Shown here piece after piece: positions 27,266 to 39,582 of a DNA stretch of 64,000 nucleotides (positions are counted from its first letter, which is position 1; each line of letters begins with the position of its first letter). A model generated the notes under the pieces. The model did no database searches, was not told the origin of the DNA, and saw only the letters and a list, made by a program, of their open reading frames with translations. A program made the translations under genes and the position numbers. The DNA comes from Rotaria sp. Silwood1 (taxonomy: Eukaryota; Rotifera; Eurotatoria; Philodinida; Philodinidae), in assembly GCA_905250075.1 (NCBI GenBank), contig CAJNOP010000127.1:166175-230174 (forward strand), written 5' to 3'.

Positions 27266-28091
27266 TACTATTCGACAGATATCAATACAAATATTTTTCA
27301 TTTTCAATCTACGACTTATGTTTTATGTTCTCTGTTCTTTTGTTATGGATAAGTTTAAAACAAGACAAAAAAAAGTTGATCGAATATCATTATTTAAAAA
27401 AAAAACAACACATAATCATGATACGTTAAATATATTTTGTTCACTATGAAATCAAGGTCAAATGGTGCTTGTAATAATGTAATAGAAGAATATTTGAATA
27501 AATAGAGACATCTACGGATTTATATCTTACCTGAAAAGATTACTATATTTTGAAATGTGATCAGTTCTTGTTGAAATTTAACAGGAATAGAATTGATATA
27601 ATAGTTTTTGTTACAAATGAGTCTAAATTTCATTTAGAACGAAAATTTGCCTCTAGGAAAAACATCTTGTCAAAAATATACATCTTTGTTATATATTAAG
27701 TTCAAGACAGGATGTAAGCTCAAATGATAGATAGGCATTTGGTGATATATTTTTGTGATTCAATTTCAATTTTAAATCTATTCATTAATAAAATGAAGCA
27801 AAAGTTAAAGGAGAGAATTTTAGACTTGGCTATAATGAATGTAGACAAAATAAAAACATACTGTAAATATACAACAACAAAAAAATGTTATTATTCAATA
27901 TCATTTGGTTCAAGTAATCTTGCTACTTATGTTTTTCGTCAACGATTTCAACTAATTGAACCAGAAGAAACAAATGCATGGATGTTGATAAAAGAAAGAT
28001 CCATCCATATAAAATAGTAACTGTATATAGCAACAGAGGTAAACGGCAACTAGTAGCATTCTCTAAGAAAACGTACAAGATGCATGATAAA
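27266..28091. other. Intergenic, TXNL1 3' flank
   Basis: AT-rich. A 97-codon plus-strand ORF at 27724-28017 is the only sizable frame. It is not low complexity at its end, but I recognise no motif, signal peptide or splice partner, so I do not call it a gene. Confidence 0.45.
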
Positions 28092-28303
28092 CAGGGGCGT
28101 AACTCGGTCTCTAAGGCAAGGGGGGCGTAGGCCCTTAATATCTCAAAATCTCGAAGCAGGGGTGGGGGGCGTAACGTCTTCGTTCGTATGGATTCTGCAC
28201 TAAGATACCCCTAAAAACGCAGTTTTTTCGATTTTTTTGACCAAAAAAAACCAAATTTTCAAAAGCAGGGGGACGTCGCGCCCCATCCTATTTTACGCCC
28301 CTG
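28092..28303. mobile_element. hAT-type MITE, 212 bp, with exact 8-bp target duplication
   Basis: The element begins CAGGGGCGTAA and ends with the reverse complement TTACGCCCCTG, and is flanked by ATGATAAA at 28084-28091 and again at 28304-28311. An exact 8-bp duplication with CAGGGG termini is typical of hAT elements. It is GC-richer than its surroundings and internally G-rich, with no ORF, so it is non-autonomous. The intact termini and duplication suggest a fairly recent insertion. Confidence 0.9.
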
Positions 28304-29662
28304 ATGATAAACATAAATAAAAGTTGGCGATATTAACGCTACAATAAAGACAGAAACGACTCTTTCACAATTAAATGAGAAAAAAAGAAACAAGGCTAAT
28401 TGAAGAGCTTACCGATGTATATATAAATAAACCGAGGTTCATTTCGAACATTGAAAAATTTTTCCTATGAGAGAAAATATTTATCAAAAAGTTGTCTCAC
28501 ATGTTACTAAATCTTCGAAAATTTTCTCAAACAGCCGTTGGCACACACAAGTAGATTCTACACAACTGGTCTATACACATCCTAAACAAAGTCAATCATG
28601 TTTAGAAATACTCTAATTCGAATTTAATCGAACCTTACGGTGATTCTATGATTTTTCATGTGTTCCAAGAAAAGTTTGAACAATTATCAAAATACCTGAC
28701 ACTGTTTGAATGTTTTGAACAGTTATAATTATTAAGATAGTTTTATGTTAGATTCCCATTCTTACTCAAAAGAGAATCATCACTTATGGAATGTCAGAAA
28801 AGTAAAGTGGAGAGTTAAATGTAATTGTTGATTATTTATGATTAGTAAAATAGGAAATAACTAGATTGAATGAAAACGCTTTTAATAATACGTCTTTTTC
28901 TTATAAATTTAGAATAATAGATTATGTCAAATAGAGTGATTTCTATTGATAAATAATAAACATTGAAAGTCTTTGCTGCTTATGTTGAGAAGACAAACGA
29001 TTAAATGAGAATCGATTACAAATTTAGCTTTTTTTTTCTTCCAACAATGGTGATAAGTAGAACCAGAATTCTTTTATACTGATGTTCTTTGTTATGAACT
29101 TTGACATTAAAAATTTATAAGATCACAACTATAAAATCTTGATCTATGTCAATCATTTGAGATAGCAAGATCAGTTATTCATTGACTCAACATAGAATTT
29201 TATTGATTCTTTGTTTTAAACATTTTTTATAGTGTCACGAGAATAAATTATATAAATTTAAGAATAACAAAAATTTTATGTTTATTACAATTAGCATCTT
29301 CAATGAAGTTTTACTTCAGTTATATAGTAAATTCAAAATGGAAAAGAAACTTTTTCTATCCTAATCGATAATGTTAATTGATAATTTCCATCCAATTTTG
29401 TTTTTCTTTTTTTTTTTGATCTGATACAAAAATCATATAATAAACAAAAAAGAAAATCAATATCAAACACATTAAAGAATGGACCAATCATGTTCTATAT
29501 TTTTTTTTTATTTATCTTAGTTATATTTATATTTATATAAATGAAAACACTCACACACATACACACAATATGCAATGAAGAAAGAAAAGAAAGAGAAAAA
29601 AAAAAATTGTTTGTTCCAAAAAAAAAAAAAAGAAGAAGAAAAAAAAATAACATCATTACATG
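28304..29662. other. Intergenic, DMRT 3' flank
   Basis: AT-rich; nothing beyond A- and T-runs and a short (CA)n patch near 29549-29567. The left half shows no coding or RNA signal. The right end is likely the DMRT 3' UTR. Confidence 0.5.
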
Positions 29663-30924
29663 TTAATTCGTTGATGATGATGATGATGGTGGTGTAACAA
29701 GTTTACATGTACAGAATGGTAATATACATCGATGATGTGATTGATGTCTTGGTACACCTCCTAGTGATGATGTTCGTGATAGAATACTCATAGATGCTGA
29801 TGATGGAATTGGTGGTGGAGGTGGATGATGAAAATAAAGAGGATGAGGTGGAGGATATGGTGCAGCAAAAAGACGACTTTGATGATGATGATGATGATTT
29901 AAATAATTTGATGCTATTATTGGACTAAATGCTGATTTACTTGCTTCAGAATAGACACTAGCAATAACACGTTTAACAGCTTCAGACATTTCATGTTCAT
30001 TTGATGGTAGAGGAAAATATTGTTGAATTGGTTGATTATTTATAATTGTATCTTTGATTATTGGTGATGATGATGGTGAAATAGGTGATGTTGGACGATC
30101 AGGAACAATTTCATCTGTTGATCGAACAGCAGGAGGTGAAGTAGATACCAATTTGGTTGAACGATTATCAGGTGGTGATGATGGATGAGGACTTTTGCTA
30201 TTTGTATCTTCATCATCACCATCTTTATCATTTATTCCATTATATGTTGAAGTTTTTTCAACATTAACAACTAAACATTAAAAAAAGAAAATTTATTTAT
30301 TTGTTTTTTTTTTCTTTTATTAAATAATTTCTTTTTTTAGTATTATTTATTTACCATCATTTGAATTTTCTTCATCATTGCTTGTATCACCTTCCTCAAC
30401 ATCTAATACAGTTGATGTTGTTGCTAAACCTTCAGCACTAGCATTAAGTGATCGTCGTAATGCTAATATTGCTTCTGGTGGTGTACCATAAATAGCACTT
30501 AATTCTCGAGCATCATTTTCTTCTTGTGCTTGTTGTCGTCGTAAAGCAACCTATAGAATATAATCATAATAATAATAATAATAATATTCTAATTCTATTA
30601 ACTTACTTGTGCAGCCATAACACGTTGTCGTTCAGCAATAAGTGTACATTTAGCACAAACACAATCTTTCCAATTACAATAACGTTTATGACCTTTTAAT
30701 GCTGATACAACACCATGATTTCTACATCGTGCACATTTTGGTGTACGTTGATAACGTTCAGTAGCACGTAATAAAAGAGCATGAGGTAAATAACGTGGAA
30801 AAGCTGATGATGCTACTGATGATGATGATGATGATGATGATTGTTGATGTTTATTATTTGTATTCATATTTGTATTTTTATTCATTTTTTTTGTATTGTT
30901 ACGAGATGATGGACTTGTACTCAT
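29663..30924 (-). CDS. DM-domain transcription factor, DMRT4/5 (DMRTA)-like, without visible DMA domain
   Basis: Three exons on the minus strand: 30607-30924, 30355-30550 and 29663-30270, giving 373 aa. The Ser-rich N-terminus leads into [19 protein letters not shown]. The DM domain (about 61-108) has the intertwined zinc ligands of [22 protein letters not shown], followed by [11 protein letters not shown] and, across the first intron, [11 protein letters not shown]. The LLRA-E-Y-RTPKC lead-in and [13 protein letters not shown] best fit the DMRT4/5 (DMRTA) group, which acts in neural and germline patterning. The DMA domain normally present in that group is not visible. The rest is low complexity: poly-Ser, an acidic stretch, a His run (NHHHHHQS) and a Pro-rich segment. 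The C-terminus carries [13 protein letters not shown]-binding nuclear protein by family; its targets are unknown. Confidence 0.92.
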
Positions 30925-33361
30925 ATTGAATTGATGTTGCTTCTATACGTACGATATGTCGATATATATAACTGATCAAAATTGTGATTAATATATCATT
31001 GTAGACACAATCGATAAGAGAAAAGGAGAAAGTGAGAAAGAGAAAAAAAGAAAGAAAAAGAAAAAGAAGAGATTAACGAATCAAAATAAAGCTATAGAGC
31101 AATCGGACAGATCATTGATTGGTGCTAAATGATGGTTTCTCTTTTTTTTTTCTGTATTCTCTTATTTGATATCAGCATTATTTGTCAATAAAAAAAATAC
31201 AATGACGGTCTCCCCAACAACTACGTACATATATATAATAACAACAATACCCATACATAAAAAGATCGATTACGTACAGATTGATGAAATACCATCAACA
31301 AACTTACTAAGAAATAAGAGAATGCAGACTATGCATACACTCTCATATACGAACTACTAATACGGTTGTTCTCTTTTTTTTTGCAGTTTAGGCAACGTAT
31401 CAATTTTCGCTCGATATAACAACGTTTCACCTTTTTTTTTTCTTTTTGTTGATATATGTATGTATATATGTGTCTATATATATATATAGGTGAGAAAAAT
31501 GATTGACTTTGATAATAACAAAAAGAAAAAGTTATACGAATCATACGTGATATGATATCAAGTAAATATGAAATGATTTTTAGAATCATTTTATATATAA
31601 AATCTGCCCGGCAGACATCCGGAAATAATTTCGGATCTATATGCTTTGCTTTTCTTTTTTTTTTTTTTTTGTTCTTTTACACAAGTGGATCATGATAAGA
31701 TCACTTTGTTTGATATGCTTCTTTCTTCTTCATCAAACATAAAAATAAATTAATTTGTCTTTCTTCATATTAACAAAAAGAAGAGATTACTGCACTTGTA
31801 AAGTTGACAACATGTCGGAAAAAGCTTGTTGTAGTCAAACCGATATATATACGGAGGCGTACACACCGGAAATCATTACTAATGTAAGAACATCTAACTA
31901 TTAATGGACACAAGAAAATAATATACAAGACCAACAAATGGTTGCTATTTTCTATCGTGCACAGTGGTTGGTATTTATATAGATTTATTCGAGAATAATG
32001 GAATAAATAAGCAGACAAAAAAAAAATGTTCTTGTCAGCTAATCATATTGATTGTTATGTTTGTCGAAGATGATTATTTGTTGTTGTAGTCTAATGTATG
32101 AAAGTGCATATTTACAAGCGTCTGTCACAAATGAGAATATCGAAATCCAACAGAGACAAAAAAAAATAAGAACAAAGTCAAAAATAGAAAATAAGAAGAA
32201 AAAAAAAGAATTTTGATCCTTGGATCAATGAAATGTAAATAATGTAACAAAAGAAAGGTGTATCTAATTGGCTTGAAAATGGCAGATGGTTTGTTTCTAT
32301 GCGCTCTTTCGTTTGATTTCGTCAGATAAAACAACATATAGTTCTCTAGTTGCCTTCTTAATGACGACATTCATTTCTTGTTCACATATATTCATTCTTT
32401 AAATATAGATCAATATGATATGATGACTAAGAGGAATTTTAAGCCATCATCTATAATATAGTAGTCGTAGTTATAGTCGGCGACAACGTTTGAAAGTAAT
32501 TTGAGATTGGTCAAACTCTCTTCAAGCATTAACTTTGATAAGTCACAAAGAATAAAACGACAACAATACAACGAATTGAACTGCAAAGTGAACGAATGGA
32601 TATATTGATCTTTAATTTTTGTGTACATGTCAACAAATCATACACCTACACAAATAGAATCAGAGTGACAGAGAAAAGTAGAGCGCAAGTAAAAGAGGTC
32701 ATAGAGATGCCGCACTGTATTCTCTTCTCTATGTACTTGACGTTTTTTTTTCTTTTTTTTTTTTTTTTTGTTATTTCTTGTTCATACTAATTAATTATTT
32801 GATGTAATACATTGAAAAACAAATCTTAAGTGGATAATGATGTAAGCACGCCGCATGACTAAATCATACTTGAGTATAATATAATAGAATAGATTTGAGA
32901 TGACAATTGAAATAGAGTAAATGTCATTTTTAAAAGAAAAAAAAAAAAATTTTTTTCTTTTTCATAATTCTACGATCGTACAAAATTTATTTTTTCGATG
33001 TTGATACTATATTAAATATTTGTTGAAATGAAATTACCTGTATGAGAGCACATCCTATTCTTTTTCGTGATTTTTTTCTATTTGTATAGTATCATATATA
33101 GTAAGGGGCACTGTTTCTTTATATTTATATTTACACTTAAACATACTAATTTTCTCTCATGTACGTCATTCAATCTACTATTCGATGATTTTATATTTCA
33201 TTTGATACATATTTTAATGAAATCAAGGATTGTAAATCTTTAATTTTTTTTTTCTTTTTCTGTTGATTGTTATTTAGAAGATTTATTTTCATTTATAATG
33301 GATTTAAATACTAATAAATCAAATAGATGAAGTTTTATTTGATCAAATTCTAATATATATA
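30925..33361. other. Intergenic between DMRT 5' end and GSK3-like 3' end
   Basis: AT-rich with purine-rich (GAAA)n-like sequence at about 31020-31075, a TATATA run near 31477-31488 and T-runs near 31655 and 32745-32770. The DMRT promoter should lie just right of 30924. No convincing gene or RNA found. Confidence 0.5.
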
Positions 33362-34972
33362 TTAAAGATTTTTTTTTTGACAAATTTCATCATAATATTT
33401 ATCATTTAATGCATATAATGCTGTTAAACGTTGATTAGGTGAATATCGAAATAGACGTAAACAAAATTGAACACAAACAAGATCAGATTTAGTTATAGAT
33501 GTTAAATGTTCAATAATTGTTTTCGGTTTATTGATAAGAGATATTTTATGTTGAATATATTGATGAATGATTATATCAGATTTTGGTTTCATATCATGTA
33601 TTTCATCAACATTAGGTTCACCCAAGAGAAGAATGATTCGAAAAAGTTGATCATTTTGATCAATACCTATAATTTATTAATTGAAAAAAAAAAATAAAAC
33701 TTTGTTTAAAAATGAATAATAAACATTCATACAGAAATCATTTAAGTATTATGTAATTAGATTTTTTTCAAATCATTTTATTTTTATTCGTACTCTAGAA
33801 TGAGGATGAATAGTCTTGGAAATGTTCGACTAAGAATAAAGAAGATCATTTAGTTTCGTTGAGGAAAAACAATAATTTGAATCATAGAAATTTTGACTAA
33901 AGAAATTTTTCTATTTGAGCGTAAATTGATCTCATCAATTCTTGTAGATACTTTATTTACTTTCTACACTCCGTAGTACTGAATAAGACTTTTATCTAAG
34001 AGTTAATAAAATTCATATTTTTGATTGGACGAGATAATTCATGTGAAATCATTGAAATGAAAAGTTCCGGTATCTATTTATATGCTTCGAATAACACTTT
34101 GTATATGAAATGTAATTATTTATGGTAGTTTCTGCATTTAAAGTTACTTTATATCCATACTTGAATAATCTCTCCGGAAAAATCTGTAAATAAAAAGTCA
34201 TCCCGTCAAAATAAAAATATAGATTATTTCGATTAAGACGAAAAAATATACATATATATACACCTTTAAATAAAGGTACACCAGAATAAAATTCTGTAAG
34301 AACACATGCAGCTGCCCATATATCAATACTAGTTGTATACGATGTACAACCAACAATTAATTCTGGTGCTCGATAATAACGTGAACAAATATATGATACA
34401 CTAATATCATTAGGTAATAAATATTTAGCTGTACCAAAATCACATATTTTAAGTAAACCTTTTTGACAATTGACTAAAAGATTACTTGGTTTTATATCAC
34501 GATGTGCAATACCACGAGCATGAAGATAAGCAAGAGCATGAAATATTTGAAATGTAAATAATTTAATTTGATTAATATCAATTAATGATGAATTTAATTT
34601 TCTATGCCATCGTTGAATTAATGAATAAATAGTTTCAGGAAATAATTCTATAATTAAACATAATATATTATTATTATTTATTTTTTGTTTAAAAAAATAA
34701 TATTTTAATTTAATTATATTTGGATGATTTAATTCACGTAAAATTTCTAATTCACGATTTTTATGTGTATGATCAACAATAATTTCTTTAATTGCAATAA
34801 ATTCTTTTGTATTTTCTATATATGATTTATAAACTATAGCAAATGTACCTTTTCCAATAAGTTTTTTTTTCATAGATAAATTAATCTCAACTGATTCTTC
34901 ATTATTAATTGTTGAATCATAGCGTAGAACTCGAATACATTGATATTTTGATGATAAATCGTTCATCAACAA
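33362..34972 (-). CDS. Divergent GSK3-like Ser/Thr kinase
   Basis: Two exons on the minus strand, 34264-34972 and 33362-33666, giving 337 aa, with a 597-nt intron. Kinase landmarks: glycine loop GKGTFAIVY (third Gly replaced by Ala), catalytic Lys62 in IAIK, HRDIKPSN (Arg158, Asp159) and DFGTAK. The activation segment SYICSRYYRAPEL carries Tyr194, equivalent to the autophosphorylated Tyr216 of GSK3-beta. Arg73 (KNREL), Arg158 and Lys183 match GSK3's primed-phosphate pocket (Arg96, Arg180, Lys205), so priming-dependent recognition may be kept. There is no N-terminal inhibitory Ser motif as in GSK3-beta Ser9. The C-lobe ends normally (FRYSPNQRLTALYAL). It is far more diverged than canonical GSK3, so probably a paralogue. 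An alternative start is Met3. Confidence 0.88.
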
Positions 34973-35239
34973 TATATTAAATTCATCTTTGTTGATAGAT
35001 CAAAATTACAAGACATAGACAAAAAAAAAAGAACGATGGCGCGTATATTTTGTCGTTTATTATAATAATTCACAAATGTTAGAGGTCGCTGTTTTGACAT
35101 TTAGTAGTCATCGTTCATTGCAACATTCTAGAGGTTGAAACCAACGAGTACCTCAGCAACCTATTAAATTATGTCTGTTTGAAACTTTTATCCATTAATA
35201 TTTATTTTCATTTTCTTTTTTTTTGATTTAAATCATAAA
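34973..35239. promoter_or_regulatory. Shared divergent promoter region, GSK3-like / FAM161
   Basis: Only 267 bp separate two start codons pointing away from each other. The stretch is less AT-rich in its middle (ATGGCGCGTA near 35035-35044; AGAGGTCGCTG near 35081-35091) and has no obvious TATA box in either direction. A bidirectional promoter is inferred from the spacing, not shown. Confidence 0.45.
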
Positions 35240-37782
35240 ATGGCTAGTTCTTCCATAGTTGATTATTATAATTCTCGTATTAATTTTGATAAACTTAATC
35301 CCTTAATACGTTCAGCATATAATACAACATCAGATTTTGAAGAATATAAACGAAAATTACTTGCCAAAGTTGAATATGATAATCAAGATGATAATACATC
35401 ATTTCTTGATTCCATTGATGATATTCGTCGTGAACAACGTGTTCGATTAGCACAAGTTGAACATGATTATTATAATCAAAAGACAACACCATCATTTGAT
35501 GTACCTTATTATACTGAAGAAACAGATAATAACAAACAAGAAACTATACTTACATCAAAACCACCTTTACCAACTGCATCAAGACGATCACCATCACCAG
35601 TATTTTTAACTGAAGAACAAATTGAACATCATATTCATCATCGTCCAGTATCTTCAAATATAGTTCGAAGACATGATGATGATCTATCATATTGTCCACA
35701 TCGAACATGTACTAATAATACAAATATTGTACATGATTCAACAACAAATCATGTTCAAAATCAAATAGAAAATATGTGGAATGAATTTGAATTAGATGAT
35801 TATTTAGAACAAAGAAAGTAAGATATATGAAAAATAATTAAATTTTTTTTTTTTTTTTTTTATAAGATTTTTATGGTTTCTTTTTCATTGTATAGAACTC
35901 GTCGTCTTCCAAGTGCACCAACAACAACTAGTTGGGCAGGTCGTGTAACAGTACCAGAACCATTTTCTTTAACGAACAGTGTAACTATGGATAATGTACA
36001 TAGAAGAAAATGTATGCATGAAATTGAAGCAGCAAAATTACAAAAAGAAGTTGATGATGAACTTATGCTTAATCGATCTTTTAAAGGTAAATATTCTTAT
36101 GTTTGTTTCATTACGAATAATTTGTTTAAAAATTAAAGTACCTTTTAACTTTAAACTCAATTACTCTTCTATAATCGACATTTATAAGATTTCTCAAAAT
36201 TGAAAATAGAAGAAATATTCTTCATGATCTATATTTAAAGTTATCTAGAATCTATTATACAAAAGCAAAAAAAAATGTTACATGAAGCAATAATAAGTGT
36301 TCTAAAAAGTATACAAATGATAATCTTACTATCAAAAATATATGTTCGAGATACATTTTTATCGATTAAAAATGATTTCAATTGAGATAATATCTGTTAT
36401 AATGACCTTCGATTTTCATATAATCTAATAAACACTTATAAAATATAAAGAAATGAAGTTTTGATTTTATTTATTAATTTATTTTTCAGCAAATCCTGTT
36501 CCTGCTCATGTTCGTATGCCTTTATATGAACAATTACAAGAAGAACAACGTATTCGTCGTGAACAAGTTCGTCATATGACAAAAGAATATTTAAATTCAA
36601 TATCAAAACCATTTGGATTTGAATCACGTGAAAAAGCTAAAACAATAGTACGACGACATTCATATTCTGATGGAGATACTCCTCGACATGAACCACAATT
36701 TAAAGCAAAACCATTACCAGATTTTTATTATCGTACAAGCAAAGATATTGAACAGTATAATTTCAATACTATTTTTATTTATTTATTTTATTTTATTTTA
36801 TTATTTTTAGAATGAATGAAAAATCTCTTTATCGTTCAATAAAACGAGAAATGCGTGCCAAAGAATTACTTCGTCAATCACGTTTACCATTAAGTATGCA
36901 AGAACGTGAACAACAAGCAAAACGTACACGACGTTCAATGAGTACAAATGATTTAGCACGTATTGGTTATGAAGAATATACATTTAAACCAAAAACAAAT
37001 GGTTATCATATACCAAATTATGATAAACTTCATTCAAAATTTTTACGTCAATCTGAACAAGCAAAACGTATGCGAACACCAACAAAATGTAAACCATTTC
37101 TATTATATACAAATTTAATTCCAACAAAAAAAGATAAAATTCTTGATAATATTCGATATGAAGAAGAAATGCGTCATTTACAAACATTTCAAATAAAAGG
37201 AAAACAACTTCCAACAAAATCAGCATCAGGTACGAGTTTATCAACAAGTCTTCAACAATCTGAAGCTATACCAACAAAAACAACTCAAGCACAACGTGTA
37301 CGTGAAGTTATTGGAAAGAAAAAACGACGTGAAGAAGAAGTTAAAGATAAATTTGAAGAAAAATTTCAACGATCAAGATCAGCTAAAGAAAGAAGATTAA
37401 AAGAAAAAATTCATGAACAAGCAAAATTACAAGATAAATCAATAATACATAAAGCAAAAAAAGACGAAAATGCAAATATTAAATTTATATTTTCTAACTT
37501 AAATTATATTTAATTGTTTTTTTATAGACTCGTAAAATTCGTCAATCGATACGTCAAAATGAAGATGATTATGCTAGAAAATTAGATGCAATGGATGGCC
37601 GTGTTGCAAGACGTCCATTATTACTTGAACAAAATCAACGAGATAAAGCTATACGAGATTTAGAAAGAAAAATTCAACATGCAATGAATGTAGCTAATAT
37701 AACTGAAAAAGATTTAATGAGACAAAAATTTAATCCACCTAATGTTAGAGTAACAACAACACGTACTGATTATTCATCATAA
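35240..37782 (+). CDS. FAM161A/B homologue (UPF0564), ciliary/centrosomal coiled-coil protein
   Basis: Five exons: 35240-35817, 35896-36086, 36490-36754, 36811-37471 (or to 37453) and 37528-37782, about 649 aa. FAM161 proteins bind microtubules at basal bodies, connecting cilia and centriole inner walls. Family motifs, in order: VTVPEPFSLT; KANPVPAHVRMPLYEQ (the F/K-A-x-PVP-x-x-PLYE repeat); PFGFESREK; FKAKPLPDFYYRTS; and the charged C-terminal coiled coil with RKLDAMDGRVARRPLLLEQ. The protein is rich in Arg, Lys, Glu and Gln, as expected. The last intron has no GT donor before the stop of the read-through frame. In-phase GC donors exist at 37454 and 37472, so it seems to be GC-AG. Without that splice the protein would stop at 37513 and lose the conserved PLLLEQ end. 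Confidence 0.9.
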
Positions 37783-38142
37783 ATATAAAAAAATAAACTT
37801 GTTTGTTTTTTTCTTCTTCTTCTTCTTCTTGCCTTTGTGACTTTTTGCACAGAATACGTAAAAATGAAATCAGGATAAATATTTTAGTTTAGTTAATTAT
37901 CTTATAAAAATTCTATTTATATTGTTATTTTCAACTAATCGAAAATATCACATTGTTTTTATAGATAATTAATATTCAAGATATTGATCTAATATGATAA
38001 ATCATTATCTTGTTATGTGTTGGTTTCTAACTAGAAATTCAAAAATAAAATGAGTATGTTAACATTATCTGAAAATAAATTTAGTGATGAGTGTGACCAA
38101 TCATTTTTGATCTTTGATTCATGTTTAGTAATATATTCACAC
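37783..38142. other. FAM161 3' flank
   Basis: 3' UTR and AT-rich spacer. A (TTC)n run lies at 37812-37830. Nothing else seen. Confidence 0.5.
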
Positions 38143-39582
38143 TAGTGAACTGCGGAGTCGCATTTTTTGATCCCGAAACCCGACCCGATTCCTAAACTTT
38201 TTTTTCTTCAATTCAGAAATCCGACCCGATTCCGAAAATATTGTTTTTGCGATTCCGATTCCAACTCCGACTACGGTCAGAAATTTTTTCGGACTCCGAC
38301 TCCGACTCCGAAAAACTCCGAAAATTTTTTGTGACTTAGGAGAGAATTTTTTTCAACTGCTCCCTTCGAATTTCAATGATTTTTTTGTTCGTAGATATTA
38401 CATTAAGTTCTAGTTAAAGTCCTAAAAAAAGATTTGGGTTCGTGTAACTTTCTTCGAAGGTTATATGTATCTTTATTTTACTTCTACAAAACATAACCTA
38501 TAACGTTGAAGAGATGGTTTGTCAGACCACCAATTAAGTCATATTTATTTCTATGTATGAAAGATCATATTAAGAAATTTATAAATTCGAAATATCAAAT
38601 TATTTTGAAATATTTGTAAAAAGTATTAAGAAGCACGATCTTTGCTTTCCTCATGCTTATATCATGTAAATGTAGTAAAAGCTGGTTTACAAATATTAAT
38701 GGCTATTTCGAGAATATTTTTCTCTAAGACCGTCGCATAAATCCAGAAAAGGTCTTAAAAGGGGCAGAAAAGAATTCTCTATAGAATGTGGTATACTAGT
38801 GTTCATAACAATGATTGTTAGTAGTTGATAGCACTTTCACAAGAAAAATGAGTGTATGCTTCGTAATCATTCTTTTGCCTGTTTGTTCGTGACTTAGACG
38901 AGTAATGGCATCGCAAAAAACTGAATCAAGTTTCTATAAACCCTTGATACTGCACTTTTAAAAATTCTTTTCTGGATCATTGAGAAGATATTAGATAGAA
39001 AAATTTTCAAAATAACAATCGGTGTGTAAAAACAACTTTTTATTGTTTTCATAATCTAATGACAAAGGAAATGAAGGTTGTACTTCTTGGTGTTTTTTCC
39101 CAAGTGCTTCGAAATAACTACAAAATAAATATTTTATGAGATCTGAACTAATTGGTGCTCTAGCGAACCATTTCTTGAACAGTATATGTTGTACCTTATC
39201 GAAGTAAAAGAAGTATACGTATAGCTTTTGAAGGAAGCGACGAGAATCCATATTTTTTCAGGGTTTTTACCAGGACATTTTGTAACATCTGTAGACGAAA
39301 ATTCATTGAAATCTGAAGAGTATCTGAAAAGGTTCTCTCGTTCAACAGTAACTTCTAAAAAAATTTCTTTCAATATTAAACAGGTGAACCCACCAGAGAC
39401 AAGCTCGAAATTCGGAGTTCAGTTGAGTTTTTTTACTCCGACTCCGACTCCGAAATTTTTTTCGTCTTAATTCCGATTCCTACTCCGATTCCGAGAATTT
39501 CTGTTTTTTGACTCCGATTCCGACTCCGACTCCGCCGGAGTCGGAGTCGGAATCGGGTTTAGGACTTCGGTGCAGTTCACTA
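38143..39582. mobile_element. Terminal-inverted-repeat element, 1.44 kb, with CTCCGA-rich ends
   Basis: It starts TAGTGAACTGC and ends with the reverse complement GCAGTTCACTA. Flanks ATTCACAC (38135-38142) and ACCCACAC (39583-39590) match at 6 of 8 positions, compatible with a decayed 8-bp duplication. Both ends carry CCGATTCCGA/CTCCGACTCCGA arrays in subterminal position, inverted with respect to each other near the right end (CGCCGGAGTCGGAGTCGG). The interior has short ORFs (about 39134-39470) on both strands with no recognisable transposase, so it is probably non-autonomous. The hAT assignment rests on duplication length and is tentative. Confidence 0.8.

Noticed and set aside
27724..28017. 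97-codon plus-strand ORF
   Set aside because: No recognisable motif, signal peptide or splice partner; it ends just before a MITE. It may be decayed transposon DNA but cannot be supported as a gene.
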